From positions 1 to 48,317 of IMG/VR virus record IMGVR_UViG_3300033153_003941: 48,317 bases of DNA; one strand, given 5' to 3'. Shown here one piece after another: positions 15,685 through 22,160 of this stretch (its first letter is position 1; each line of letters opens with the position of its first letter). Made by a program: the position numbers and the translations under genes. The DNA is from a virus. Under the pieces are notes generated by a model that saw nothing but the letters and a program-made list of their open reading frames with translations, was not told the origin of the DNA and searched no databases.

Positions 15685-15888
15685 ATGAATTTACCAATGC
15701 CAATAGGCGCAAAGTTTGAAGTTGAGCAACACAGTGAGTATGGAAGAATCAGAATTCTTGTTAATTTCATTGTGCCTAAAATGAATCACTCTAGACAGAT
15801 ACAAGCATTCCAGCCAATTGAGATTTCATTGCCACAAGCCAAAGAAATTCTATTGAAGGAATTTTGGAGAAAACGCGGCGCAATTTAG
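15685..15888 (+). CDS. Small early protein, paralogue 1
   Basis: 67 aa, with GGAG before the ATG. It is a paralogue of the next gene: both open with PxPxG(A/C)xFE near the start, carry a central basic beta-like segment, and end FWRKRGAI (FWRNLGAI in the second). First gene of the early operon. Function unknown. Confidence 0.6.
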   Translation: MNLPMPIGAKFEVEQHSEYGRIRILVNFIVPKMNHSRQIQAFQPIEISLPQAKEILLKEFWRKRGAI

Positions 15889-15893
15889 ACCTC

Positions 15894-15921
15894 TTTACTT
15901 CAACTTTAAAGAGAGGATAAT
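15894..15921 (+). promoter_or_regulatory. Early promoter, TTTACT type (copy B)
   Basis: TTTACT at 15894-15899, spacer of 16, GATAAT at 15916-15921. It lies between the two paralogous genes, so gene and promoter were duplicated together. Confidence 0.65.
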
Positions 15922-15941
15922 TAAGGCAAGGGGAAAAAGAA

Positions 15942-16157
15942 ATGAAATGTGAATATATAGATTGTTTTCCAGTTCCAGTGGGCTGTGAATTTGAGATGCT
16001 TGATACAGGGCCAGGAGATATGTCTGTGATGACAATTAAAGTTAGAGTTGTCAATTACTATCACTATAAGTCTGTACAAGCGATTAGTGTTGGTGATGAT
16101 ACACTTTTTAAAGTAGTGTTATTGAGGGATTTTTGGCGCAACCTGGGTGCAATCTAG
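15942..16157 (+). CDS. Small early protein, paralogue 2
   Basis: 71 aa, AGGGGA before the ATG. Shares start, end and length with the 67-aa protein just upstream. It has two Cys near the N-terminus (MKCEYIDCFPVPVGCEFE) that the first copy lacks. Function unknown. Confidence 0.6.
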   Translation: MKCEYIDCFPVPVGCEFEMLDTGPGDMSVMTIKVRVVNYYHYKSVQAISVGDDTLFKVVLLRDFWRNLGAI

Positions 16158-16162
16158 CCCTC

Positions 16163-16191
16163 TTTACTTCAACTTTAGGGGAGAGGATAAT
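16163..16191 (+). promoter_or_regulatory. Early promoter, TTTACT type (copy C)
   Basis: TTTACT at 16163-16168, spacer of 17, GATAAT at 16186-16191. Predicted start near 16198, at the base of the three-way junction leader. Confidence 0.65.
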
Positions 16192-16198
16192 AGGTTTC

Positions 16199-16257
16199 AG
16201 TAGCAGGTTGTTACGTCAACCGCCTTGTGAGTAATTTGATACGATGGCCATGCTACT
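16199..16257 (+). ncRNA. Structured 5' leader, three-way junction (leader C)
   Basis: Closing stem AGTAGCA/TGCTACT (16199-16205 with 16251-16257) starts at the predicted transcription start. Inside are GGTTG/CAACC (16206-16210 with 16217-16221) and a stem GCC-TTGT / ACGA-GGC with one bulged base (16222-16228 with 16241-16248). The ribosome site follows 13 bases later. A matching architecture is at 18946-19049. It may be a regulatory leader or a 5' end protector. Confidence 0.5.
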
Positions 16258-16282
16258 CTTAATTTAAAACCGGAGAAATGAG

Positions 16283-16537
16283 ATGGCTGCTGAATTAAAA
16301 TTCAAGTACAGAAAGCTGGACATTGAAATGTGGAAGACAAGCTTCCGCATTGGCTCACGCATGGGCGCTATGTCAAAAACCCTTCATGTTGGAAATTTCA
16401 TAAACAGAGAGGTGATTGAGCAAATCATTGATGTTATATGGGAGCAGGCTGAAAAAGATATTAGGCTTGGTGAAAGAAATCACTCAGAGATTTTTAGCGC
16501 ACATGAAGATAAATTCAACCACTTGGTGATCAAATGA
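16283..16537 (+). CDS. Small early protein, unknown
   Basis: 84 aa, ribosome site ACCGGAGAA. Mixed charge, with a basic start (KFKYRKLDIEMWKTSFRIGSR) and a helical acidic end. First gene after the structured leader. It overlaps the next gene (ATGA). Confidence 0.6.
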   Translation: MAAELKFKYRKLDIEMWKTSFRIGSRMGAMSKTLHVGNFINREVIEQIIDVIWEQAEKDIRLGERNHSEIFSAHEDKFNHLVIK

Positions 16538-16749
16538 CTGATCCAAAAAATATGTATATTAATTCAGCAATGGCGCAAGTTGTTGCTGAATTTGAATCCC
16601 TTATTGAAAAATCTGTGGCGGAAATCATTGACAAAGATATGACAAGTGAGCCTAAGAATTATGATGAGGCAGTTGCTGTATTCCGCGTATTCTTTTCAAA
16701 TGCTCTTTCTGGGGCAGCAAAAGATTTAAGGGCATTGAATGATGTATAA
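16534..16749 (+). CDS. Small early protein, unknown
   Basis: 71 aa, helical and acidic, with repeated short helices (AEFESLIEKSVAEIID). Coupled to both neighbours by overlapping start and stop codons. No family recognised. Confidence 0.55.
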   Translation: MTDPKNMYINSAMAQVVAEFESLIEKSVAEIIDKDMTSEPKNYDEAVAVFRVFFSNALSGAAKDLRALNDV

Positions 16750-16912
16750 ATACATGTACAGAGTTGTGAGGCGCTGGCACAATGGTGAGGAGTGGGATAG
16801 AGAGCCAGTCTATACAAACAAAGCAACTCTCAAAGATGCTCGTGATTTGATATCACGCAGCAATAATAATTCGATGCTTTCCCCTGAAAAATATCAAGTG
16901 AGGCCAGGCTGA
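16742..16912 (+). CDS. Small basic early protein (56 aa)
   Basis: A 56-aa frame starting eight bases before the previous stop and ending on the start of the next gene (TGATG). It is basic and aromatic (MYKYMYRVVRRWHNGEEWDR). The GGGGC/AAGG context is weak, but the compact overlaps support translation. Confidence 0.5.
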   Translation: MYKYMYRVVRRWHNGEEWDREPVYTNKATLKDARDLISRSNNNSMLSPEKYQVRPG

Positions 16913-17112
16913 TGAAAAGGAATCCATTAGGCTGGGCTGGTGATGCAGCTCGCATTAATGCAATTGTAAGTTCATCCTTGAGGCTTGGGATTTCAATAAA
17001 AGATGCAGAGGATTCATTCAAAAGACTTTGTGATGTAATTAGGGAATTTAACAAACAAGAAGCAATTAAGAATATAAAATCACAGTCATTCTTTGTGGGA
17101 TATCATGGTTGA
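16912..17112 (+). CDS. Small early protein, unknown
   Basis: 66 aa, helical, beginning MKRNPLGWAGDAAR. It overlaps the preceding stop by one base and the next gene by eight bases. No family recognised. Confidence 0.55.
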   Translation: MKRNPLGWAGDAARINAIVSSSLRLGISIKDAEDSFKRLCDVIREFNKQEAIKNIKSQSFFVGYHG

Positions 17113-17530
17113 TTTAACTCAATTTGCTCATGTTGAAAAGCCTGATGTTGTTGATTATAAATCTGGTTTTCCAGTTGTCTGCTCATATTGCGGTGAAGAA
17201 GCAGAGCTTGTTGATAGCAGAGAGGTTTATTCAAGAAGCTATGGGTTGATTTGGCTATGTCGTCCGTGTAAAGCATGGGTTGGCGTCCACCTGAATAGCA
17301 AAGAGAATGCGCCGCTTGGTCGTCTTGCTGATTCAACATTGCGATTCTGGAAGAAAGAGGCGCATGCTGCTTTTGACCCCTTCTGGAAGGGTGAAGTGCC
17401 AAATAGGCGCAGTAAAGAATACCACTGGCTATCTTCAATGATTGGGATAAAATTAAGGCATTGTCACATTGGAATGTTCAACGTTGAGCAGTGCAAAAAA
17501 GTAGTTGAAATTTGCAAAAACCGGAGATAG
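17105..17530 (+). CDS. DUF3268-like zinc-finger protein
   Basis: 141 aa from ATG 17105. A zinc-ribbon pair is clear: VCSYCGEEAELV (about residues 25-36) and IWLCRPCKAWVGVH (about 48-61), giving Cys-x2-Cys twice, as in DUF3268. The second half (LADSTLRFWKKEAHAAFDPFW) is also typical. Small DUF3268 proteins occur in phage early regions; their role is not established. Confidence 0.7.
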   Translation: MVDLTQFAHVEKPDVVDYKSGFPVVCSYCGEEAELVDSREVYSRSYGLIWLCRPCKAWVGVHLNSKENAPLGRLADSTLRFWKKEAHAAFDPFWKGEVPNRRSKEYHWLSSMIGIKLRHCHIGMFNVEQCKKVVEICKNRR

Positions 17531-17532
17531 CT

Positions 17533-17898
17533 ATGTCAAATGAATTATTGGATTACGCTGATGAGGTGGATCACTGGAATGGTGAACTAAAGCGCATTGA
17601 GGATGAAATCAAGAAAAGCGCTGAGGCTCGTCAGGCTGCCATGAATAAAATTGGTGAATTTGTAAAAGTTGACTGGCCGTGTGATAGCTCTTGGCCAAAA
17701 GGCTGGCACAATTCTGAAATGATGGAAGTTGGATTCATGGGGATAATTGGCCAGCGCGGGATCATTATCAACATCACGGACACTAGTGTTGGTGCCTCTA
17801 TCTTTGACCCGATGTATATTATACGATTAGTTGAGGGGAGGGTTGTTGACCTCTGGGAAGAAGAATTTGAAATAACTGGAGAGCTAAAATGTCAATAA
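17533..17898 (+). CDS. Early protein with N-terminal coiled coil
   Basis: 121 aa; ribosome site CCGGAG before ATG 17533. Residues 5-40 form a charged coil (ELKRIEDEIKKSAEARQAAM), followed by a beta-rich domain with VGFMGIIGQRGIIINITD. Overlaps the next gene by ten bases. Not recognised. Confidence 0.6.
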   Translation: MSNELLDYADEVDHWNGELKRIEDEIKKSAEARQAAMNKIGEFVKVDWPCDSSWPKGWHNSEMMEVGFMGIIGQRGIIINITDTSVGASIFDPMYIIRLVEGRVVDLWEEEFEITGELKCQ

Positions 17899-18158
17899 AA
17901 ATTATGAAAGAAGATGAAACAGTTGAGGAATTTAAGGGCAGTGAATCCCCTCCACTTTCATGGCTACAGGCAAAAGTTGGTGGGAATATTGAAATGCTTG
18001 GATTCACAATTGATGGAAAGGCAGCCCAGCTAGTGTTTGATGAGGATGGAAGGCAAAAAGGTCTTTATTCAAATGATGCTGTGAATAAAATGTTTGGGAT
18101 GGAGACTGACTTTGTTGGAAATGTCATCCTTCTGACTGGAATGAGTGTACTGAAATGA
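17889..18158 (+). CDS. DUF3846-like protein
   Basis: 89 aa. WLQAKVGGNIEMLGF (about residues 24-38), then LVFDEDGRQKGLYSNDAVN (about 47-65) and FVGNVILL near the end match the DUF3846 pattern found in phage and plasmid early genes. Function unknown. GGAG precedes the ATG, which lies inside the previous gene. Confidence 0.55.
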   Translation: MSIKIMKEDETVEEFKGSESPPLSWLQAKVGGNIEMLGFTIDGKAAQLVFDEDGRQKGLYSNDAVNKMFGMETDFVGNVILLTGMSVLK

Positions 18159-18256
18159 TGTTTCTCTGTGGATTTGCTGTGATAAATCTAACAGCCCTCA
18201 TCTGGTTCTATGGAACCTGGAAATTAGGTCAGTTCATGAACATGAGGTGGAGGTAA
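18155..18256 (+). CDS. Tiny membrane protein (33 aa)
   Basis: 33 aa with a single membrane helix (FLCGFAVINLTALIWFYGTW) and a basic tail (MNMRWR). Its start overlaps the previous stop (ATGATG over TGA), and it ends three bases before the next start. Too short to assign, but position and hydrophobic profile support it. Confidence 0.5.
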   Translation: MMFLCGFAVINLTALIWFYGTWKLGQFMNMRWR

Positions 18257-18258
18257 AG

Positions 18259-18435
18259 ATGAGCGGTGATAAAGAATATTACAAATTCATGGAAAAGGTT
18301 GATGATTTATTAAATGAAAGACTTGGCTTTTCCCACGATGATTTGCCAGATTATATCTGGTACACCCGATACCAGAATGGAGACACGCCTGAGGAAGCTG
18401 TAAAGGCGTATGAAGATTCTGGCTATTTAGAATAA
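18259..18435 (+). CDS. Small acidic protein, possibly DUF5419-like
   Basis: 58 aa from ATG 18259, with a GGAGG site upstream. Acidic; contains LGFSHDDLPDYIWYTRYQNG followed by EEAVKAYEDSGYL, a compact helical pattern seen in small phage proteins such as DUF5419. Function unknown. Confidence 0.5.
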   Translation: MSGDKEYYKFMEKVDDLLNERLGFSHDDLPDYIWYTRYQNGDTPEEAVKAYEDSGYLE

Positions 18436-18453
18436 ACAAACTGGAGAATGAAC

Positions 18454-18834
18454 ATGGCTATAACTAAAGCACAGCTGGTAGAGTGGGAAAGCGCAAAAGA
18501 TAATCTTGATCACTACAAAGAGCTTGAGATGAAGTTGCGCAAGCGAATTGTTTCAAGCTTAACTGGAACGGATGCTAAGGCAATTGCGAAGACAACGATT
18601 GGGAATATTGATGTTGTTGCAACTTCAAAAGTCACAACGTCTATTGAAGATAAAGATGAGCTGCTTGATGACCGTGATGGAATGAGCCCAGAGGTTCAAG
18701 GTTGCTTCCCAATGAAAGTTTCATTCTCAGCAGCTGAATACAAGAAGCTTGATGAGAGTGATAAGCGTGAGGTTGACTACTATTTAATTGAGAAGCCAGC
18801 TGCGCCCACTCTTACAATTAAACACAAGAAATAA
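18454..18834 (+). CDS. Hypothetical early protein
   Basis: 126 aa. ATG 18454 keeps the usual seven-base gap from CTGGAG; an ATG six bases upstream is too close. Residues 5-40 are a helical pair (WESAKDNLDHYKELEMKLRK), then a mixed domain ending TLTIKHKK. Last gene of the first early operon, followed by a terminator. Confidence 0.6.
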   Translation: MAITKAQLVEWESAKDNLDHYKELEMKLRKRIVSSLTGTDAKAIAKTTIGNIDVVATSKVTTSIEDKDELLDDRDGMSPEVQGCFPMKVSFSAAEYKKLDESDKREVDYYLIEKPAAPTLTIKHKK

Positions 18835-18844
18835 AGCCACTTTT

Positions 18845-18866
18845 GCGGTGCTTGCACCGCTTTTTT
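18845..18866 (+). terminator. Intrinsic terminator
   Basis: Stem GCGGTG/CACCGC with a CTTG loop, followed by six T. It ends the first early operon, 11 bases after the last stop. Confidence 0.85.
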
Positions 18867-18908
18867 AATAAGCGTATTGTGAAAGTATTTTTATTAAAAA
18901 TCGACCTA

Positions 18909-18937
18909 TTTACTTCAACTTAATAGAGTCGTATTAT
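18909..18937 (+). promoter_or_regulatory. Early promoter, TTTACT type (copy D)
   Basis: TTTACT at 18909-18914, spacer of 17, TATTAT at 18932-18937. It restarts transcription after the terminator and ahead of the second structured leader. Confidence 0.7.
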
Positions 18938-18945
18938 TAACCTTA

Positions 18946-19049
18946 GACCCGCCGCCTTTTTAGGTTGTACTGCTTCTTCCCCTCCGGTTTGTTGCAGCGC
19001 TTGTGTCCTATATGATGTTGTGTCAGTGCCACATCACTGGCGGTGGGTC
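18946..19049 (+). ncRNA. Structured 5' leader, three-way junction (leader D)
   Basis: Outer stem GACCCGCCGCC (18946-18956) with GGCGGTGGGTC (19039-19049): ten of eleven pairs, starting at the predicted transcription start. Within it CTGC/GCAG and TGATGT/ACATCA stems can form, giving a three-way junction like leader C. The words AGGTTGT and CGC(C)TTGTG occur in both leaders in the same order. The CCGGAG ribosome site follows after 15 bases. Confidence 0.5.
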
Positions 19050-19079
19050 TATTAAATTATAATGACCGGAGAAGTTGCG

Positions 19080-19370
19080 ATGAAGCAACATTATAATCTC
19101 AACGATGTTGAGTGGAATAAGCTGGAAAGAACGGTGAAAACTATGGACTTGCTCAAAGCAATTCCTGAGTTTGACCCCAATGGCTCAGAGGTTTCAATCA
19201 CCAAAGTTTCGCTTATGTATTATCTTGATAAGCATGGCGACTTTAGTGAGGGGAATAAGATTCACCAAAAGATAGCACGTGCCATATTTGGTAGCTTAGA
19301 TGCCTCTGATAAGATTGAAATAATGAAATATGTCCAATGGCTTGAAGAAGGGGATGAAGAAGATGGTTAA
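19080..19370 (+). CDS. Hypothetical early protein
   Basis: 96 aa from ATG 19080 (ACCGGAG eight bases upstream). Helical and acidic, ending EEGDEEDG. First gene after leader D. Overlaps the next gene by eight bases. No family recognised. Confidence 0.6.
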   Translation: MKQHYNLNDVEWNKLERTVKTMDLLKAIPEFDPNGSEVSITKVSLMYYLDKHGDFSEGNKIHQKIARAIFGSLDASDKIEIMKYVQWLEEGDEEDG

Positions 19371-19521
19371 AGTAACTCATATTGGAAGCGGGAACATGCT
19401 TCACCAATCCTTTGGGAAAAGGGGTGAGTATGCATCATCAGAAGTTTTTAAACTCAGCTCAATTTACATGGCTGTTAAAGTTGGGATTATGCAACAGCAC
19501 CTTGAGCGTACGGCAAAGTGA
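19363..19521 (+). CDS. Small basic protein (52 aa)
   Basis: 52 aa from ATG 19363 (AAGAAG upstream), starting MVKVTHIGSGNMLHQSFGKR. Ends with a TGATG overlap onto the next gene. Not recognised. Confidence 0.5.
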   Translation: MVKVTHIGSGNMLHQSFGKRGEYASSEVFKLSSIYMAVKVGIMQQHLERTAK

Positions 19522-20213
19522 TGGAGGGTATTGGGGAAAAGGGGATAAGGGAATTGCTTGATATCATGGGTGAAATTGTAGATGTTGCAATTCCAAGAGT
19601 CACTCGAATTCCACCAGAGCAAATGAACTGCCGTTGCTCTTATCATCCAATTTCAGAGGATGACATAGATATTAATTCGCCATGTACAAGTGGCATCATT
19701 GAAATTTTATCACAACAACCGGAGAAAGAGAAGATGAAAAACGCAAATACAGCAGCACTGTTTCAGGATAACATGACCACTATTCAAGTGGTTTTTGATA
19801 CCAAGGAATTTGAATTACGCATTAAAGAAGGGCTTGATATTTCATCCATTGGCCAGCATGGCTACACCTACAAAGTTGAAAAAGACTGCGGTGTAAAAGT
19901 TGATGATTATGTAGTTGTTCCTGCAAATGGCGAGTTGAAAGTGGTTCGCGTAATTGCCGTGAATGATGAGCCTCAGATTGACTATGACACTGGAATCAAA
20001 TACCAGTGGGCCATCTGTGGGGTTGAATTCACCGAGTATCTTGCTGCGCAGGAGTCTGAAAAGAAATTCTATGACATGTTGCGCGAGAGTGAGAAGAAAG
20101 TTATCAGAGATCAGCTGCTTGATTCAATGACTGAGCAATTTGGCATTGGCGTTCTTGAAAGTGATGCTGTCAAGTCACTTCGCGGTGTGAAATTCACAGT
20201 TGGTGAAAAGTAA
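19521..20213 (+). CDS. Hypothetical protein with an internal start
   Basis: 230 aa from ATG 19521. A second, in-frame ATG at 19734 has the strongest ribosome site in the frame (ACCGGAG), giving a 159-aa shorter form. The first 71 residues have their own character, with two CxC-like Cys (MNCRCSYHP), and end in QQPEKEK, which is simply the ribosome site translated. The second part has a beta-rich core (VKVDDYVVVPANGELKVVRV) and a helical tail. Either two products are made or two genes became fused by stop loss. Confidence 0.6.
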   Translation: MEGIGEKGIRELLDIMGEIVDVAIPRVTRIPPEQMNCRCSYHPISEDDIDINSPCTSGIIEILSQQPEKEKMKNANTAALFQDNMTTIQVVFDTKEFELRIKEGLDISSIGQHGYTYKVEKDCGVKVDDYVVVPANGELKVVRVIAVNDEPQIDYDTGIKYQWAICGVEFTEYLAAQESEKKFYDMLRESEKKVIRDQLLDSMTEQFGIGVLESDAVKSLRGVKFTVGEK

Positions 20214-20503
20214 TGGCTAAGTCAAAAATGAAGGCAAAGCCAGCAAGCCATCGTGAAAATGACCTTGCGGCGCTTGAGGTTTTTTCCAAGGTGGTTGATA
20301 AACTATCTGGAAGGAATGTTGATATCAAACAGGTTGCTGAGGATGCAGAAGTATCGCTTGGAACCCTGTACAACTGGGTTGCGGGCAATGTGCTCCTGCC
20401 CTATACCCGCACTCTGTTTCGCGTGTCAGCAGCAGTTGGAATTAAGATCACTGCGACTCACATCAAGGGCTTTAAAGTTCCACAACGCTTGCGCGTTGTA
20501 TAA
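20213..20503 (+). CDS. Helix-turn-helix DNA-binding protein
   Basis: 96 aa. A basic start (MAKSKMKAKPASHREND) is followed by an HTH pattern at about residues 38-57 (IKQVAEDAEVSLGTLYNWVA) in which LGTLYNW is the recognition helix. A Cro/XRE-type regulator is likely. It is placed directly before the recombination cassette, so it may control it or the divergent region. The start overlaps the previous stop. Confidence 0.65.
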   Translation: MAKSKMKAKPASHRENDLAALEVFSKVVDKLSGRNVDIKQVAEDAEVSLGTLYNWVAGNVLLPYTRTLFRVSAAVGIKITATHIKGFKVPQRLRVV

Positions 20504-20512
20504 TTTCTAAAC

Positions 20513-20532
20513 AATCCCAACAAGGAGGGATT
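20513..20532 (+). promoter_or_regulatory. Hairpin enclosing the Sak4 ribosome site
   Basis: AATCCC/GGGATT form a stem that places AAGGA of the AAGGAGGG ribosome site in the loop and the rest in the stem, five bases from the ATG at 20537. Folding would limit translation. Confidence 0.45.
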
Positions 20533-20536
20533 AAAA

Positions 20537-21475
20537 ATGGCAGTAAAAATTACGTCAATAGATGAGGCAGTTGAAGATAACGGCCTCAAGATTCTGGTTC
20601 ATGGCTTGGCAGGGGCTGGTAAAACAGTCCTGTGTGCAACCACTGGCTCCCCAACATTGATTCTTAATGTTGAGGGTGGATTGCTTTCAATTGTGGGCGC
20701 GCCTGATTACATCCACACGGCAAAAATTGAATCTATTTCAGACCTTGATGAAATTTATCATATGCTGAAAAAGCAACGTGCTGATGATGAGCAATTTTAT
20801 CAGTGGGCTGCGATTGATTCAATTTCAGATGTTGCTGAGACAATTCTGAAAAATGAATTGGAAAAGTGTAATGACCCGCGCAAGTCATACCCTGCTTTTC
20901 AGGCTGAGGTAACTCGGTTGATGAAAGCATTCCGCGATTTGGAGGGCTACAATATCATCATGACATCAAAGCAAGATTTGGTGAAAGATGATTACACTGG
21001 AATCACCCTGCGAGTTCCTGCAATGCCTGGCAATAAATTGGGGCCAACTGTTCCCTATTTGTTTGATGAGGTTTTCGCACTCCGTGTTGAGAAGGATGAA
21101 GAAGGTGAGGATTACCGCGTTATCCAAACCAGCCGCGATATTATGTTTGAAGCAAAAGACCGCAGCGGAAAGCTCAATATGTTTGAGAAGCCAAGTCTCA
21201 AGCACATTCTGAAGAAGATTCATGGGGAGGCGGTTGTTGAGGTTGAGATGAAAGTCAAAACCAAAAAGGCCAAGCCTGATGAAAAGACTTCTGGCGAAAA
21301 GGGTGAGCCAGATGAAGCATGCGACATTCCATGGTTCCATGAAGCATCTGAAACAGTTGGAATTGCAACGAAAACTGAGTTTGATAAGATGATGTCAAAT
21401 GGCGATGAGATTGCTGAGATTTCAAAAGATCAGTATGATCAAGCTGTTTCAAATGGAGCCACTGTAGCTGAATAG
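20537..21475 (+). CDS. Sak4-like RecA-type ATPase
   Basis: 312 aa. Walker A is HGLAGAGKT (residues 22-30). A Walker B-like strand (YQWAAIDSISDV) follows near residue 93, and later YNIIMTSKQD and PGNKLGPTVPYLFDEVFAL match Sak4/AAA_24 recombination ATPases. These help single-strand annealing with a phage SSB and are usually encoded with a DUF669 protein and a RecB-like nuclease, exactly the order seen here. The C-terminal 90 residues are acidic and variable. Confidence 0.8.
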   Translation: MAVKITSIDEAVEDNGLKILVHGLAGAGKTVLCATTGSPTLILNVEGGLLSIVGAPDYIHTAKIESISDLDEIYHMLKKQRADDEQFYQWAAIDSISDVAETILKNELEKCNDPRKSYPAFQAEVTRLMKAFRDLEGYNIIMTSKQDLVKDDYTGITLRVPAMPGNKLGPTVPYLFDEVFALRVEKDEEGEDYRVIQTSRDIMFEAKDRSGKLNMFEKPSLKHILKKIHGEAVVEVEMKVKTKKAKPDEKTSGEKGEPDEACDIPWFHEASETVGIATKTEFDKMMSNGDEIAEISKDQYDQAVSNGATVAE

Positions 21476-21485
21476 AATTGGGAAC

Positions 21486-21508
21486 GCGGCTGCCCATTTG
21501 ATAGCCGC
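21486..21508 (+). other. Intergenic hairpin
   Basis: GCGGCT/AGCCGC with an 11-base loop, in the 69-base gap between the Sak4 and DUF669 genes. No T-run follows, so an RNA processing or stability role is more likely than termination. Confidence 0.45.
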
Positions 21509-21544
21509 AAATTTAAAAATTCACTTTGATTAGGAGAAATAAAC

Positions 21545-22075
21545 ATGGCAATGTTACCAAGCCAATTCAATTCTGAAGAACATGATGACATGGGCACATT
21601 TGATGCCCTTCCTGCTGAAGTCTATACAATGTCAATTGTAGACTCCAACATCAAGCCAACCAAGAAGGCTCTTGAGGCAGCTGGCGGTAATGCTGACTTG
21701 CCTGTTGAGCAATACAGTGGCTTGCGTCTGAATCTTCAGTTCAAGATCATGGGCGGTGAATTTGATGGCCGCTCTGTTTGGAATGGGCTTAACATCAAAA
21801 ACCCCAATCCTCAGGCGGTTGAGATTTCACAGAAGGAGTTGGCAACAATCACCCGTGCATGTGGTAAGGTGAATGTCCAGGACTCTGCTGAACTTCACGG
21901 AATCCCTCTGAAGGTTAAGCTTGGCATCAAACCTGCTAGTGCGCAGTATGAGGCTCAGAACACCTTCAAGTCCTATGAGGCTCATGATGGTTCACCAATC
22001 CAACAGGCTGCTGCGGGTGATGTAAAAAATCCCTCTGGAAAGAAGAAGTTGTTTAATGATGATGATGATGAGTAG
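21545..22075 (+). CDS. DUF669 single-strand DNA-binding-like protein
   Basis: 176 aa. The N-terminus (MLPSQFNSEEHDDMGTFDAL) and GGEFDGRSVWNGLNIKNPN (about residues 72-90) fit DUF669, found next to Sak4 and thought to act as its SSB partner. Ends in an acidic tail (NDDDDE) as SSB proteins often do. Confidence 0.75.
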   Translation: MAMLPSQFNSEEHDDMGTFDALPAEVYTMSIVDSNIKPTKKALEAAGGNADLPVEQYSGLRLNLQFKIMGGEFDGRSVWNGLNIKNPNPQAVEISQKELATITRACGKVNVQDSAELHGIPLKVKLGIKPASAQYEAQNTFKSYEAHDGSPIQQAAAGDVKNPSGKKKLFNDDDDE

Positions 22076-22085
22076 TTGAATAATT

Positions 22086-22141
22086 GGCGCAAGGATGCGC
22101 CGTTATTTTTAGATTTATTTCAACAGTGAATCTAAAAATAA
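22086..22141 (+). terminator. Double hairpin after the DUF669 gene
   Basis: First hairpin GGCGCA/TGCGCC (22086-22101, AGGA loop) followed by GTTATTTTT, a fair terminator. A second, perfect 13-bp inverted repeat TTATTTTTAGATT / AATCTAAAAATAA (22103-22115 and 22129-22141) starts in its T-run. The two may compete, giving partial read-through to the nuclease gene. Confidence 0.5.
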
Positions 22142-22160
22142 CTAAACTGGAGAATTAAAA

